Assembly (NCBI RefSeq): GCF_902167635.1
Contig: NZ_CABHMS010000009.1
Location: 124,001 to 188,000 of the forward strand
Length of the DNA: 64,000 nt
From: Chitinophaga vietnamensis
GTDB lineage: Bacteria; Bacteroidota; Bacteroidia; Chitinophagales; Chitinophagaceae
Reading direction: 5' to 3'
This document shows, in pieces, positions 8,778 through 16,993 of this stretch. The notes under the pieces are model-generated. The model was not told the DNA's origin and did no database searches. It worked only from the letters and a program-made list of their open reading frames with translations. Position numbers and translations under genes: made by a program. The stretch's first letter is position 1; the number at the start of each line of letters is the position of its first letter.

Positions 8778-8866
8778 GATATTGAGGGATTTATTGATTT
8801 ACGGATTTGTTGATTGATTTGAAGCGATCAACAAATCCATAAATCAATAAATCCGTAAATCCGTAA
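8778..8866. repeat. AAATCCGTAAAT-family inverted repeat
   Basis: The space between the glycosyltransferase and the EamA gene is filled by words such as GATTTATTGATTTACGG and their reverse complements, able to fold into an imperfect hairpin ending directly at the ATG of the next gene. Related words occur at 1747-1790, 5660-5790, 7143-7185, 19630-19716 and 23887-23950. Confidence 0.75.
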
Positions 8867-9754
8867 ATGAAAAAAGCATTTCTTCAACTGCACCTATCCG
8901 TATTCCTGGCTGGTTTTACGGGCATCCTCGGCAAACTCATCTCCCTGAACGAAGGCCTGCTGGTGTGGTACCGCTTACTGATCACTGCTGTTACTTTATA
9001 CATATTGTTCCGTGTTCAAGGCACTTTCAGGAAATTGCCCTGGAAAGATATACTGCCGATCGGCGCCACCGGCGTAGTGGTAGCCCTGCACTGGCTGTTC
9101 TTCTACGGCAGTATCAAATACGCGAATGTATCCATCGGAGTGGTCTGCTTTTCTCTCACCAGCCTCTTCACCGCTATCTTCGACCCGCTCATCAACCGCC
9201 GCCGCTTTGATGTGGCGGAATTGCTGCTTAGCCTGCTCACGCTCAGCGGTATCCTGCTCATCTTTCATTTTGATACGCAGTTCCGCACGGGTATCATACT
9301 GGGCATCATTTCCGCAATGTTTGCCGCACTGTTCACCGTTTTCAACAAAAGGCTCATCAAACGTTTTGATACCCGCACCATCACGTTCTATGAGCTGTCT
9401 ACCGGTTTTGTAGTGCTCACACTGGGGCTGCCATTCTACGTATATGCGTTCCCGGTACCTTCCCTGATGCCCGGTACCATGGACTGGATCTACCTGCTGA
9501 TCCTTGCCTGGGCCTGCACCGTATGCATGTACCTCCTGAGCATGGAGGCCCTGAAAAAGATATCTGCCTTCACCGTCAACCTCTGTTTCAACCTGGAACC
9601 GGTATACAGTATCGTGCTGGCTTTCCTGCTCTTCCATGAAAATAAATACCTCAACCCGGCCTTCTATGGCGGCTTAGCCTGCATCATGCTGTCGGTATTG
9701 CTGCAAATGCTGCGCGTGGCGCGCCAGAACAGGCTGGCCAGGAAAGGTTTATAA
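8867..9754 (+). CDS. EamA/DMT family transporter
   Basis: This is a 295-residue integral membrane protein with about ten hydrophobic segments in two repeats, typical of the drug/metabolite transporter (EamA) family. Typical signals are ALHWLFFYGSIKYANVSIGV in the first half and the LEPVYSIVLAFLLFHE block in the last membrane pair. Family members export amino acids, metabolites or drugs; substrate cannot be inferred. The ATG at 8867 directly follows the repeat and is the natural start, beginning just before the first membrane segment. No operon partner is evident, since an S9 peptidase starts 83 bp further on with its own leader. Confidence 0.88.
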   Translation: MKKAFLQLHLSVFLAGFTGILGKLISLNEGLLVWYRLLITAVTLYILFRVQGTFRKLPWKDILPIGATGVVVALHWLFFYGSIKYANVSIGVVCFSLTSLFTAIFDPLINRRRFDVAELLLSLLTLSGILLIFHFDTQFRTGIILGIISAMFAALFTVFNKRLIKRFDTRTITFYELSTGFVVLTLGLPFYVYAFPVPSLMPGTMDWIYLLILAWACTVCMYLLSMEALKKISAFTVNLCFNLEPVYSIVLAFLLFHENKYLNPAFYGGLACIMLSVLLQMLRVARQNRLARKGL

Positions 9755-9837
9755 GCAATCCTGCGCGCTCATCCCTTTTTTAACACTGCTTAACACTGCA
9801 TTTCGTATTTTAATCGCCGGATTATTTATTTAGCCTT

Positions 9838-12669
9838 ATGAGAAAAGTTTTACTGGGGATATCCCTCCTGGGATCATCCCTGTTTACTTATGCACAACAA
9901 CCTGCCAAGCAAGCGCTGGATCACAGCGTTTACGACAGCTGGCAAAGCATTGGAACCAAAGTGATCAGTAACAACGGACAATGGGTAGTATATACCATCG
10001 TACCGCAGGAAGGTGATGCCAACCTCGTGATCTACGACCGCAGCACCGGCCACTCGCTCACCGTTCCGCGCGGCGCCAGTCCTGTGATCACACAGGATTC
10101 GAAGTATGTTGTTTTCAGCATAAAACCTGTATTCAAAACTGTACGCGAAGCAAAGATCAAAAAGAAAAAACCGAATGAAATGCCGAAAGATTCACTCGGC
10201 ATCGTTACACTCGGCAGCGACACCGTACTGAAAATGCCGAACGTAAAATCGTTCAAAACGCCCGCTAAAGGCAGCAACCTGCTGGCCTACCTGGTAGAAA
10301 AACCGGAAGCCGATACCGCCAAAGGCAAAGTTCCCCGCGCCATCAAAACCGCCAAAGACGATGACCGTGCGGACGACGACAAGGATGCCGCCAACAAATC
10401 CGAGAACGGCATACTCGTGATCAGGCAGCTCCAGAGCGGCTTACAGGACTCTATCAAAAATGTGTCGGAGTACTTTATCAGCAAGCCTGGTAACAACCTC
10501 CTCGCAGAGATCAACAGCGAGAAGAAAGATTCCCTCTCCCGCACAGGCGTATTGCTGTGGCATGCCGCCACCCGCAAAGCAGATACCCTCAGCCGCGGCT
10601 ATGGCGATTACAAACAGTTTGCCTTCGATGAGAAAGGCGAACAGGCGGCTTACTTCGGTACCCGCGACAGCGCCAAATCCCTGCAACAGTTCTATCAACT
10701 GTTCTACTTCAAACCCGGACAAGACAGCGCCATCACCGTCGCCGATAAAAATACCAGCGGCATCCCCGCTCACTGGACCATCAGTCCGCACAGCAATATC
10801 TCTTTCAGCAAAAACGGGCAGCGCCTCTTCTTCGGCACCGCGCCTATCCTTCCTCCGAAAGACACGACCATCGTGGATTTCGAGGTAGCGAAAGTGGATA
10901 TCTGGAACTATAAAGACGACTACCTGCAGCCCATGCAGCTGAAAAATGTCGATAAGGACCTGAAAAGGAATTACGCCGCCGTGTACTACCCTGCCAGCAA
11001 ACGCACGGTACAACTGGGCGGCGAAGACCTCGAAACCCTGCTCACCACAGACGAAGGTAACAGTAACTACGCCCTCGGCTATACGGACAAAGGCGAACGC
11101 ATTCCGCTGCAATGGATCGGCCGCACGCTCAAAACCGCCTTCCTCGTGGATGTGAACGACGGCACCCGCAAAAAGATCAAGGATAAACTGGATGGCAGCT
11201 ATTACATCTCCCCTGCCGGAAAATATGTGATCTGGTATGATCTTGCAGACAAACAATGGTTCACCTACGATAACGCTACCGGCGCCATTACCAATGTAAG
11301 CAAGGATATTCCCACAAAGGTGTATGACGAAGAAGATGATCATCCCGATGTACCTGAGCCTTATGGTCTCGCCGGATGGATGGAAGGCGACGCATTTGCG
11401 TATATCTATGACCGTTATGATATCTGGCAGATAGATCCATCGGGTAAAAAAGCGCCGCTGTGCCTCACCGGCAGCTACGGCCGCCAACACCGCACCCGCC
11501 TGCGCAATATCCGGCTGGATGAGGAAGAAAGATTTTTCCATCCCGGCCAAACGCTTATCCTTACAGCATTCCAGGATAGCGTCAAATACAACGGCTACTA
11601 TTCCCTTCAATTACCGAAGAAAGGAAAGCCTGCTGCGCCGCAGCAGATCGTGCTGGCGCCTTACGCCTTTGGTGAGCTGATCAAAGCTAAAAATGCCGAT
11701 GCCTGGGCTTATACCAAAGCCAGCTACGTGCTTTCGCCCGATGTGTATACCGGCAGCAAAATCGCCGATGCCGTGAAGATCAGCAGCATCAACCCGCAAC
11801 AGCAGCAATACAACTGGGGTACCGCCGAACTGTACAAATGGACCACTTTCAGCGGCAAACCCGCGGAAGGCATCCTGTACAAGCCGGAAGATTTCGATCC
11901 CAACAAAAAATACCCGGTCATCTTCTACTTCTACGAAAAACTGAGTGATGGCCTGTACAGCTATATGGCGCCTGCGCCTACGCCTTCGCGCCTCAACATC
12001 CCGTTCTTCGTGAGCCGCGGCTACCTGGTGGTAGCGCCGGACATCAGCTATGAGAACGGTTATCCGGGCAAGAGCGCGTATGATTACATTGTGAGCGCCG
12101 CAGAAACGCTGGCCAAACAACCCTGGGTGGATGGCAAGCATATGGGCATTCAGGGCCAGAGCTGGGGCGGTTATCAGGTAGCTTACCTGGTTACACAAAC
12201 CAATCTCTTCGCCGCAGCCTGGGCGGGCGCGCCGGTAGCCAATATGACCAGCGCCTATGGCGGCATCCGCTGGGAAAGCGGTATGAACCGGCAGTTCCAA
12301 TACGAGCACTCGCAAAGCCGTATCGGTGCTACCTTGTGGGAGAAGCCGGAACTGTATATCCAGAACTCTCCACTGTTCAACCTGCCCAAAGTGACCACGC
12401 CCATTGCTATTATGGCCAATGATGCCGATGGCGCCGTTCCCTGGTACCAGGGCATTGAAATGTTTACCGGTCTGCGTCGTTTAGGCAAGCCCGTATGGAT
12501 GCTCAATTACAATAACGAAGCCCATAACCTCGTGCAGCGCCAGAACCGCAAGGATATCCAGCGCCGCGAGCAACAGTTCTTTGATCACTTCCTCAAAGGC
12601 GCTCCCGCTCCGCAGTGGCTGGAAAGCGGCGTGCCTGCCACCGAGAAAGGGATCAACTGGGGCTGGTAA
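9838..12669 (+). CDS. Secreted S9 family peptidase (acylaminoacyl-/dipeptidyl-peptidase type)
   Basis: This 943-residue protein has an N-terminal signal peptide (MRKVLLGISLLG... ending at TYAQQ) and is therefore periplasmic or surface exposed. The first two thirds form a WD40-like beta-propeller region. The C-terminal alpha/beta hydrolase carries all three catalytic residues: the nucleophile Ser in GQSWGGYQ (near 775), Asp in MANDADGAVPW (near 860), and His in NNEAHNLV (near 895). It is longer than typical S9C enzymes (about 650-700), a form common in Bacteroidota. It probably trims peptides for nutrition. It is followed by an array of intergenic repeats that can form a hairpin. Confidence 0.93.
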   Translation: MRKVLLGISLLGSSLFTYAQQPAKQALDHSVYDSWQSIGTKVISNNGQWVVYTIVPQEGDANLVIYDRSTGHSLTVPRGASPVITQDSKYVVFSIKPVFKTVREAKIKKKKPNEMPKDSLGIVTLGSDTVLKMPNVKSFKTPAKGSNLLAYLVEKPEADTAKGKVPRAIKTAKDDDRADDDKDAANKSENGILVIRQLQSGLQDSIKNVSEYFISKPGNNLLAEINSEKKDSLSRTGVLLWHAATRKADTLSRGYGDYKQFAFDEKGEQAAYFGTRDSAKSLQQFYQLFYFKPGQDSAITVADKNTSGIPAHWTISPHSNISFSKNGQRLFFGTAPILPPKDTTIVDFEVAKVDIWNYKDDYLQPMQLKNVDKDLKRNYAAVYYPASKRTVQLGGEDLETLLTTDEGNSNYALGYTDKGERIPLQWIGRTLKTAFLVDVNDGTRKKIKDKLDGSYYISPAGKYVIWYDLADKQWFTYDNATGAITNVSKDIPTKVYDEEDDHPDVPEPYGLAGWMEGDAFAYIYDRYDIWQIDPSGKKAPLCLTGSYGRQHRTRLRNIRLDEEERFFHPGQTLILTAFQDSVKYNGYYSLQLPKKGKPAAPQQIVLAPYAFGELIKAKNADAWAYTKASYVLSPDVYTGSKIADAVKISSINPQQQQYNWGTAELYKWTTFSGKPAEGILYKPEDFDPNKKYPVIFYFYEKLSDGLYSYMAPAPTPSRLNIPFFVSRGYLVVAPDISYENGYPGKSAYDYIVSAAETLAKQPWVDGKHMGIQGQSWGGYQVAYLVTQTNLFAAAWAGAPVANMTSAYGGIRWESGMNRQFQYEHSQSRIGATLWEKPELYIQNSPLFNLPKVTTPIAIMANDADGAVPWYQGIEMFTGLRRLGKPVWMLNYNNEAHNLVQRQNRKDIQRREQQFFDHFLKGAPAPQWLESGVPATEKGINWGW

Positions 12670-12674
12670 AATAT

Positions 12675-12836
12675 AATTACGGATTACGAATTAAGAATTA
12701 CGGCCCTCCTGGTAGATCACCGGGAGGGCCGTAATTCTTAATTCGTAATTCGTAATTATTAGAAGTCCGTAATTCTTAATTCGTAATCCGTAATTATTAG
12801 AAGGCCGTAATTCTTAATTCGTAATTCGTAATTATC
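12675..12836. repeat. GTAATTCTTAATTCGTAATT repeats with hairpin and three 38-bp tandem copies
   Basis: The left part (about 12675-12758) is a long inverted repeat closed by a GGCCCTCC/GGAGGGCC stem and can act as a transcript-end hairpin for the S9 peptidase gene. The right half contains three tandem copies with a 38-bp period: their CCGTAATTC words start at 12729, 12767 and 12805. Similar words flank the element at 27589-27842. Confidence 0.85.
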
Positions 12837-12907
12837 ATAAAATATTTCATTTATATGATTTTTTAACATATATTTACATTATCCTTTGAACCAACACTAT
12901 TGCACCT

Positions 12908-13747
12908 ATGAACTTCCACATCTACCACCCGGAGGATGCCTTGCGTCCGTTTGTAAAGCAATATTATTACTGGGAAGATAATACCAGGGGAGTGATCCAG
13001 CTACCGCAAAGCCTTTTTGCGCTGGGCGATCAGTACATGGTATTTATCCATGAGGGAGAAGCTACCGTGAAACCCGCGCACCACAAGCCTTTCACCTTGC
13101 CGGCCAATGCCGTGATCGGGCAGTTCACCTGTGCCTGCCAGCTGCATGTGAAAGGACCGGTGAAGATCGTGATCGTACAACTCAATGCCTATGGCTGCTA
13201 CCGCCTCACCGGGCTGGATATGCATGCCTTTACCAATTATTACCGCAACCTTGCCATGCATAGTAATCCGCTGTGGATACAGCTTTCCGCCAAGCTGGCG
13301 GCAGCGCGGCAGCCGGACGAGATCATACCGGTGCTCAACCAGGCTTATCAGCAAGCCCTTTCACAGGAGCCCCGTTCACTGAAGCAGGTAGATGAAATGG
13401 CCGATTATCTCATCGCCAAACAAGGAAATGTAAGCCTGGGCGAACTGGCGCATATCTTCCATCTCTCCCGCCCTACTATGGAGCGTATATTCACTGCCGT
13501 TATAGGCATACCGCCGCAGCTGTATATCCGCATGGTGCGCTTCAAGATCGCGCTGCGCTCATTGCAGCAGCTCAACCTGCCCCAGTGGCAGGCGAATATG
13601 GGCCGCAGTAGCTATTATAACCAGGCCATGTTCGTAAAGGACTACCTGCTTTTCAATGGCGACACGCCTTCCTATTTCGAGCCCATATCCACTACCATCG
13701 CGCACATCCATCAGGGTAACCGCTTACAAATAGCCGTTGCCAGCTGA
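12908..13747 (+). CDS. AraC family transcriptional regulator
   Basis: This is a 279-residue DNA-binding regulator. The N-terminal part (1-150) resembles the DUF6597-type ligand region seen in Bacteroidota AraC proteins (FHIYHPEDALRPFVKQYYYWE). The C-terminal 100 residues carry two helix-turn-helix units: MADYLIAKQGNVSLGELA-type helices followed by LSRPTMERIF, and a second unit ending in the DTPSYF motif common to AraC proteins (here NGDTPSYF). The downstream GNAT gene starts 37 bp later. Whether the regulator controls it is unknown. No inducer can be predicted. Confidence 0.88.
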   Translation: MNFHIYHPEDALRPFVKQYYYWEDNTRGVIQLPQSLFALGDQYMVFIHEGEATVKPAHHKPFTLPANAVIGQFTCACQLHVKGPVKIVIVQLNAYGCYRLTGLDMHAFTNYYRNLAMHSNPLWIQLSAKLAAARQPDEIIPVLNQAYQQALSQEPRSLKQVDEMADYLIAKQGNVSLGELAHIFHLSRPTMERIFTAVIGIPPQLYIRMVRFKIALRSLQQLNLPQWQANMGRSSYYNQAMFVKDYLLFNGDTPSYFEPISTTIAHIHQGNRLQIAVAS

Positions 13748-13784
13748 TATTTTTTGGCTTATTTTAGTAAGATAAAACTAGGAT

Positions 13785-14240
13785 ATGGCCGAAATTGATG
13801 TTACGAAAGAAGATTACAGGATCAGCAGCGACAAGCAACTGCTGAACGTTCCCGTCATTCACCGTTTTTTATCGGAAGAGTCCTATTGGGCAAAAGATAT
13901 TCCACTGGGCACTGTGCTGCGCCAGATAGAAAATTCCGTTTGTTTCGGGCTTTTTCATAAAGATGAACAGATTGGTTTTGCGCGGGTGATCACCGACAAA
14001 ACCACTTTCGCTTACCTCGCCGATGTGTTCGTATTACAGCCTTGGCGGGGCAAGGGTTTATCCAAATGGCTCGTGGAACAGATACTCGCCCACCCCGACC
14101 TGCAAGGGCTGCGCCGCTGGCTGCTCGCCACCAGCGATGCCCATGGCCTCTATGCCCAGTTTGGTTTCACGCCGCTCGCCAACCCCGAAAGGATCATGCA
14201 GATTCATAACCCTGACGTATATACGAAAAAAGAAGAATAA
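13785..14240 (+). CDS. GNAT family N-acetyltransferase
   Basis: This 151-residue enzyme of the GNAT fold transfers acetyl from acetyl-CoA to an amine. The acetyl-CoA binding region is visible as YLADVFVLQPWRGKGLSKWLVE (motif A, with the R/Q-x-x-G-x-G/A-like RGKGLS). LYAQFGFTPLANPERIMQ near the C terminus is the usual GNAT ending seen in this subfamily. It lies between an AraC regulator and a cupin gene, with gaps of 37 and 39 bp, possibly one transcript. The acceptor substrate is unknown. Confidence 0.88.
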   Translation: MAEIDVTKEDYRISSDKQLLNVPVIHRFLSEESYWAKDIPLGTVLRQIENSVCFGLFHKDEQIGFARVITDKTTFAYLADVFVLQPWRGKGLSKWLVEQILAHPDLQGLRRWLLATSDAHGLYAQFGFTPLANPERIMQIHNPDVYTKKEE

Positions 14241-14279
14241 CGTTTCTTTTGATTAACTTACCCCCCAAAATGGTGACCT

Positions 14280-14783
14280 ATGCAACATTCTGCCGCGTGG
14301 TGGCGCGAACACTTACAGTTACAATCACATGTGGAAGGCGGCGCTTTCCGTGAAACCTATCGCTCCGAGTGGAAGCTGGATATGGCTACCCTCCCCGCCG
14401 GCATGAAAGGCAACCGCAATGCTTCTACCTGTATTTACTTCCTGCTGGAAACCGGGGAGATATCTGCCTTTCACCGCATTGCGGCGGATGAGATCTGGCA
14501 TTTTTATGATGGCAGTACCCTCACGATATATGAGATCGAGCCGGGCGGCAACCTCCGCACGCATAAGCTGGGCCGCAATATCCTGGCGGGCGAGCAGCTA
14601 CAGGTGGTGATCGCCGCAGGCAACTGGTTTGCATCGCGCGTGGAAGCGCCGGATAGTTACGCGCTCACCGGCTGCACTGTGGCGCCAGGCTTCGACTTCG
14701 CCGATTTTGAACTCGCCGAGCGCTCGCCCCTGCAGGCGGCCTATCCGCAGCATGCCGCGCTCATCGCGGAACTCACGCGCTAA
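14280..14783 (+). CDS. Cupin domain protein, DUF985 type
   Basis: This is a 167-residue RmlC-like cupin. It shows the DUF985 pattern: HVEGGAFRETYRS near residues 17-29, STCIYFLLETGEISAFHRIAADEIWHFYDG in the middle (cupin metal/ligand-binding strand with HR and E/H residues), and GCTVAPGFDFADFELAER near the end. The family is widespread and mostly uncharacterised; some members act on sugars or oxalate-like ligands. It may be translated together with the GNAT gene just upstream. Function beyond the fold is not assigned. Confidence 0.88.
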   Translation: MQHSAAWWREHLQLQSHVEGGAFRETYRSEWKLDMATLPAGMKGNRNASTCIYFLLETGEISAFHRIAADEIWHFYDGSTLTIYEIEPGGNLRTHKLGRNILAGEQLQVVIAAGNWFASRVEAPDSYALTGCTVAPGFDFADFELAERSPLQAAYPQHAALIAELTR

Positions 14784-14786
14784 TGT

Positions 14787-14945
14787 TCACGCAAAGGCGC
14801 AAAGCAGCAGAGGCGCAAAGGCGGAAAGCGCAGGCTGCACGCGCATCGCATTAACAATTTACCGGCACAAATAAATCGCGCCTATTCTTATCTGCGGGCG
14901 CAGCCCGCCCTTTGCCCCTTTGCTGCTTCGCGCCTCTGCGAGAAA
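14787..14945. repeat. Imperfect GCAAAG-family inverted repeat
   Basis: The left arm (GCAAAGGCGCAAAGCAGCAG type words from 14787) and the right arm (TTTGCTGCTTCGCGCCTCTGCG words ending near 14942) pair imperfectly around a spacer. This is a degenerate relative of the perfect element at 760-870. It occupies almost the whole gap between the cupin and DUF4230 genes. Confidence 0.75.
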
Positions 14946-14967
14946 TCTTTTTTCTTAACTTACACGC

Positions 14968-15591
14968 ATGAAAAAGATCCTGTATGCCGTCGCGCTGATC
15001 ATCATAGCCATATTCATTTTCTGGCTGGGCCGCTTCTTCGGCAGCAAAAATGTGAGTCAGCAAGTGATCTCCAACAGCACCATCGTAAAAGAGATCGCAG
15101 AACTGGCCAGTCTGGACGTGGAAGGCAGCGCCAGTATCAAACGTAGTAATATCGGCAACAATGGCGACTGGACCGATAACCTGAAAAAGACTTTCCTCGA
15201 AAATACGATCTGGGTAACGGTGCCCTACCAGGCAAAATATGGCGTGAATATCGACGATAAACATTTTAAAGTAGATATGAGCAACAAGCAGATCATCGTA
15301 TACCTGCCAGCGCCAAAACTACTCAGTTACGAGCTAAAGCTCGATCGCATGGAAACCGCCAACCGCAAGGGTTTGTTCCTTTTCCAGGACGATGAAACCT
15401 ATACCGATGTGCAGAAGAAATTATACCAGACTTCCCGCGATCAGCTGGAACACAATACGGTGTACATAGAAAAGTCGAAAGCGAAGATCAGGCAGATGAT
15501 GGCGCAATATTATGCGCCTTTCCTGAAAGACCATACGCTGGATGTGCGGTTCGACAGCAGTGCCGCCACTGCTGCGCCTGCGCTGCCATAG
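14968..15591 (+). CDS. DUF4230 domain-containing membrane-anchored protein
   Basis: This 207-residue protein has one N-terminal hydrophobic helix (about residues 4-24), which should anchor it in the inner membrane with the remainder in the periplasm. The central part (SLDVEGSASIKRSNI ... VTVPYQAKYGVNID ... IIVYLPAPKLLSYELKLD) matches DUF4230, a family of unknown function found in many bacteria. It ends almost back to back with the convergent gene at 15595. A clear start ATG precedes the membrane helix. Confidence 0.85.
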   Translation: MKKILYAVALIIIAIFIFWLGRFFGSKNVSQQVISNSTIVKEIAELASLDVEGSASIKRSNIGNNGDWTDNLKKTFLENTIWVTVPYQAKYGVNIDDKHFKVDMSNKQIIVYLPAPKLLSYELKLDRMETANRKGLFLFQDDETYTDVQKKLYQTSRDQLEHNTVYIEKSKAKIRQMMAQYYAPFLKDHTLDVRFDSSAATAAPALP

Positions 15592-15594
15592 CGC

Positions 15595-16308
15595 TTATGC
15601 GGCGGCCAGGTATTTCACGAGGCTCCTTTTGGCCACTGGCAACAGCGTTTCATTAATTGGCATCACTAACTTTGTTTCCACGCAATACACAGCAGGGTTG
15701 GGCATTTCAGCGTGTGAACGCAGCAGCAGGCCTTTGATATGTTCGCAGGTATGCACGAGGTCTTTCTTATACGCTTCCAGGTAATGCATATGAATGCCCC
15801 TGAATTTTTCATCATGCCGCTCAAAGATCGTGAGGCGATAGGCATATACCAATACATCGCGGTAATGGCCGTCGCACAGCAGCATAAAGCCTTCCGCAGG
15901 ATCGAGTGGCACCAGGCCCACCGGGGAAATGCTCAGCTTGTCTTCCACAAATTCATATAATTCCGTACCCTCCCTGATCGTGTTGTTCATCTGTGGCAAA
16001 GAGTACTGGATGATGTTTTCCAGCTCCTGCATCAGTTCATCATCAGCGATCAGCTGTTCATAGAGCAGCTGCAGTTTTTCCATGTTCACGGTGGTGAGTC
16101 GTTTAGGGAATTGCTGTTGGAGGAACTGTTTGTTTTCCCGGAATGCGAGCAGGTTATTATAGTGGAAGATGATATCAGCGAGCTGGGGATATAATTTATG
16201 CTGGTTGAAGTAGCGGTTAATATCTTGCAGATATGCCAGCAATGTGTATTTCTTCAGCTCAAAATCGATGTATCCGTCTGCAAACCAGGTTTCACTCAAT
16301 GCTCCCAT
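15595..16308 (-). CDS. Conserved hypothetical protein, 237 residues, unknown function
   Basis: This soluble protein is rich in Leu, Tyr and Glu with no signal peptide or membrane segment; mostly helical sequence is expected in the first 130 residues. It starts MGALSETWFADGYIDFELKKYTLLAYLQ in short blocks typical of a Bacteroidota-restricted protein. No catalytic motif is recognised. It converges with the DUF4230 gene, leaving only three bases between them. Upstream lies a 252-bp AT-rich spacer shared with the divergent RRM gene, where both promoters must lie. Function is unassigned. Confidence 0.75.
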   Translation of the reverse strand: MGALSETWFADGYIDFELKKYTLLAYLQDINRYFNQHKLYPQLADIIFHYNNLLAFRENKQFLQQQFPKRLTTVNMEKLQLLYEQLIADDELMQELENIIQYSLPQMNNTIREGTELYEFVEDKLSISPVGLVPLDPAEGFMLLCDGHYRDVLVYAYRLTIFERHDEKFRGIHMHYLEAYKKDLVHTCEHIKGLLLRSHAEMPNPAVYCVETKLVMPINETLLPVAKRSLVKYLAAA

Positions 16309-16560
16309 AACAATTTAATTTAATGGATCATATCCTGAATTTACGAAAAAAAACGCGGAAAAAACGGGATTGTGAATGATACAGGCATTTTTTAAAGATT
16401 ATTTCAAAAGCAGGAAGAATGAATACGGTAAAGGGTTTGAGAGATTATGATATCAAGGCGGATTTGTTAATAAGAAATATTTTTAAGGGCTGTCTTTTTT
16501 ATTAGTTTAATTTTCATAACTTCAGGTACAATATTTTTCATTTTTTTAATTTCAGTTATC

Positions 16561-16881
16561 ATGAACATTTACGTAGCCAACCTGCATTATAGGTTGAACG
16601 ATGAAGATCTTCATCAGATCTTCAGCGATTTTGGAGAGGTTACCTCCGCTAAGGTTATCAAAGACCACGAAACCGGCCGCTCACGTGGTTTTGGATTTGT
16701 GGAAATGCCCAATCAGGAAGAAGCAGCTAAGGCTATGGATAGTTTGAACGGCAGCGAAGTAGAAGGCAAGCAATTGATGGTAAACGAAGCAAGACCTAAA
16801 CAACCGAATAATAATTTTAAAGGTGGTGGCAACCGTGGCGGCGGTGGATATGGCGGCGGCGGTCGCGATCGTCGTTACTAA
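16561..16881 (+). CDS. Glycine-rich RNA-binding protein with one RRM domain
   Basis: This is a 106-residue protein. Residues 1-78 form an RNA recognition motif with RNP2 (IYVANL, residues 3-8) and RNP1 (RGFGFVEM, residues 42-49). The tail is a GGGNRGGGGYGGGG low-complexity arm ending in RDRRY. Bacterial proteins of this type bind RNA and may act as cold-shock-like chaperones; many bacteria carry them, including Bacteroidota and cyanobacteria. The leader is very AT-rich and about 200 bp long, compatible with post-transcriptional control. It is followed by a strong hairpin terminator. Confidence 0.95.
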   Translation: MNIYVANLHYRLNDEDLHQIFSDFGEVTSAKVIKDHETGRSRGFGFVEMPNQEEAAKAMDSLNGSEVEGKQLMVNEARPKQPNNNFKGGGNRGGGGYGGGGRDRRY

Positions 16882-16918
16882 TCGCCCCTTATTCGGCAAA
16901 ACCAAGACGAAACTAAAA

Positions 16919-16957
16919 GCGACGAGGCGTTCATATGAACGCCTCGTCGCTTCTTTT
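16919..16957. terminator. Terminator after the RRM gene (perfect 16-bp stem)
   Basis: A perfect palindrome, 16919-16950, is followed by a T-rich stretch on the forward strand and preceded by AAAA on the left. A second hairpin with a CCCTTGAAGC stem follows at 16961-16985. Together they separate the RRM gene from the convergent E2 gene. Confidence 0.9.
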
Positions 16958-16993
16958 TTAGCCCTTGAAGCAATGCTTCAAGGGCTTTATTAT

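Noticed and set aside
10441-11610. 389-codon frame antisense to the S9 peptidase
   Set aside because: It lies opposite a certain gene and has no recognisable domain.
12729-12836. Possible CRISPR array from three regularly spaced repeats
   Set aside because: The units are tandem with no unique spacers between them, AT-rich and without cas genes nearby.
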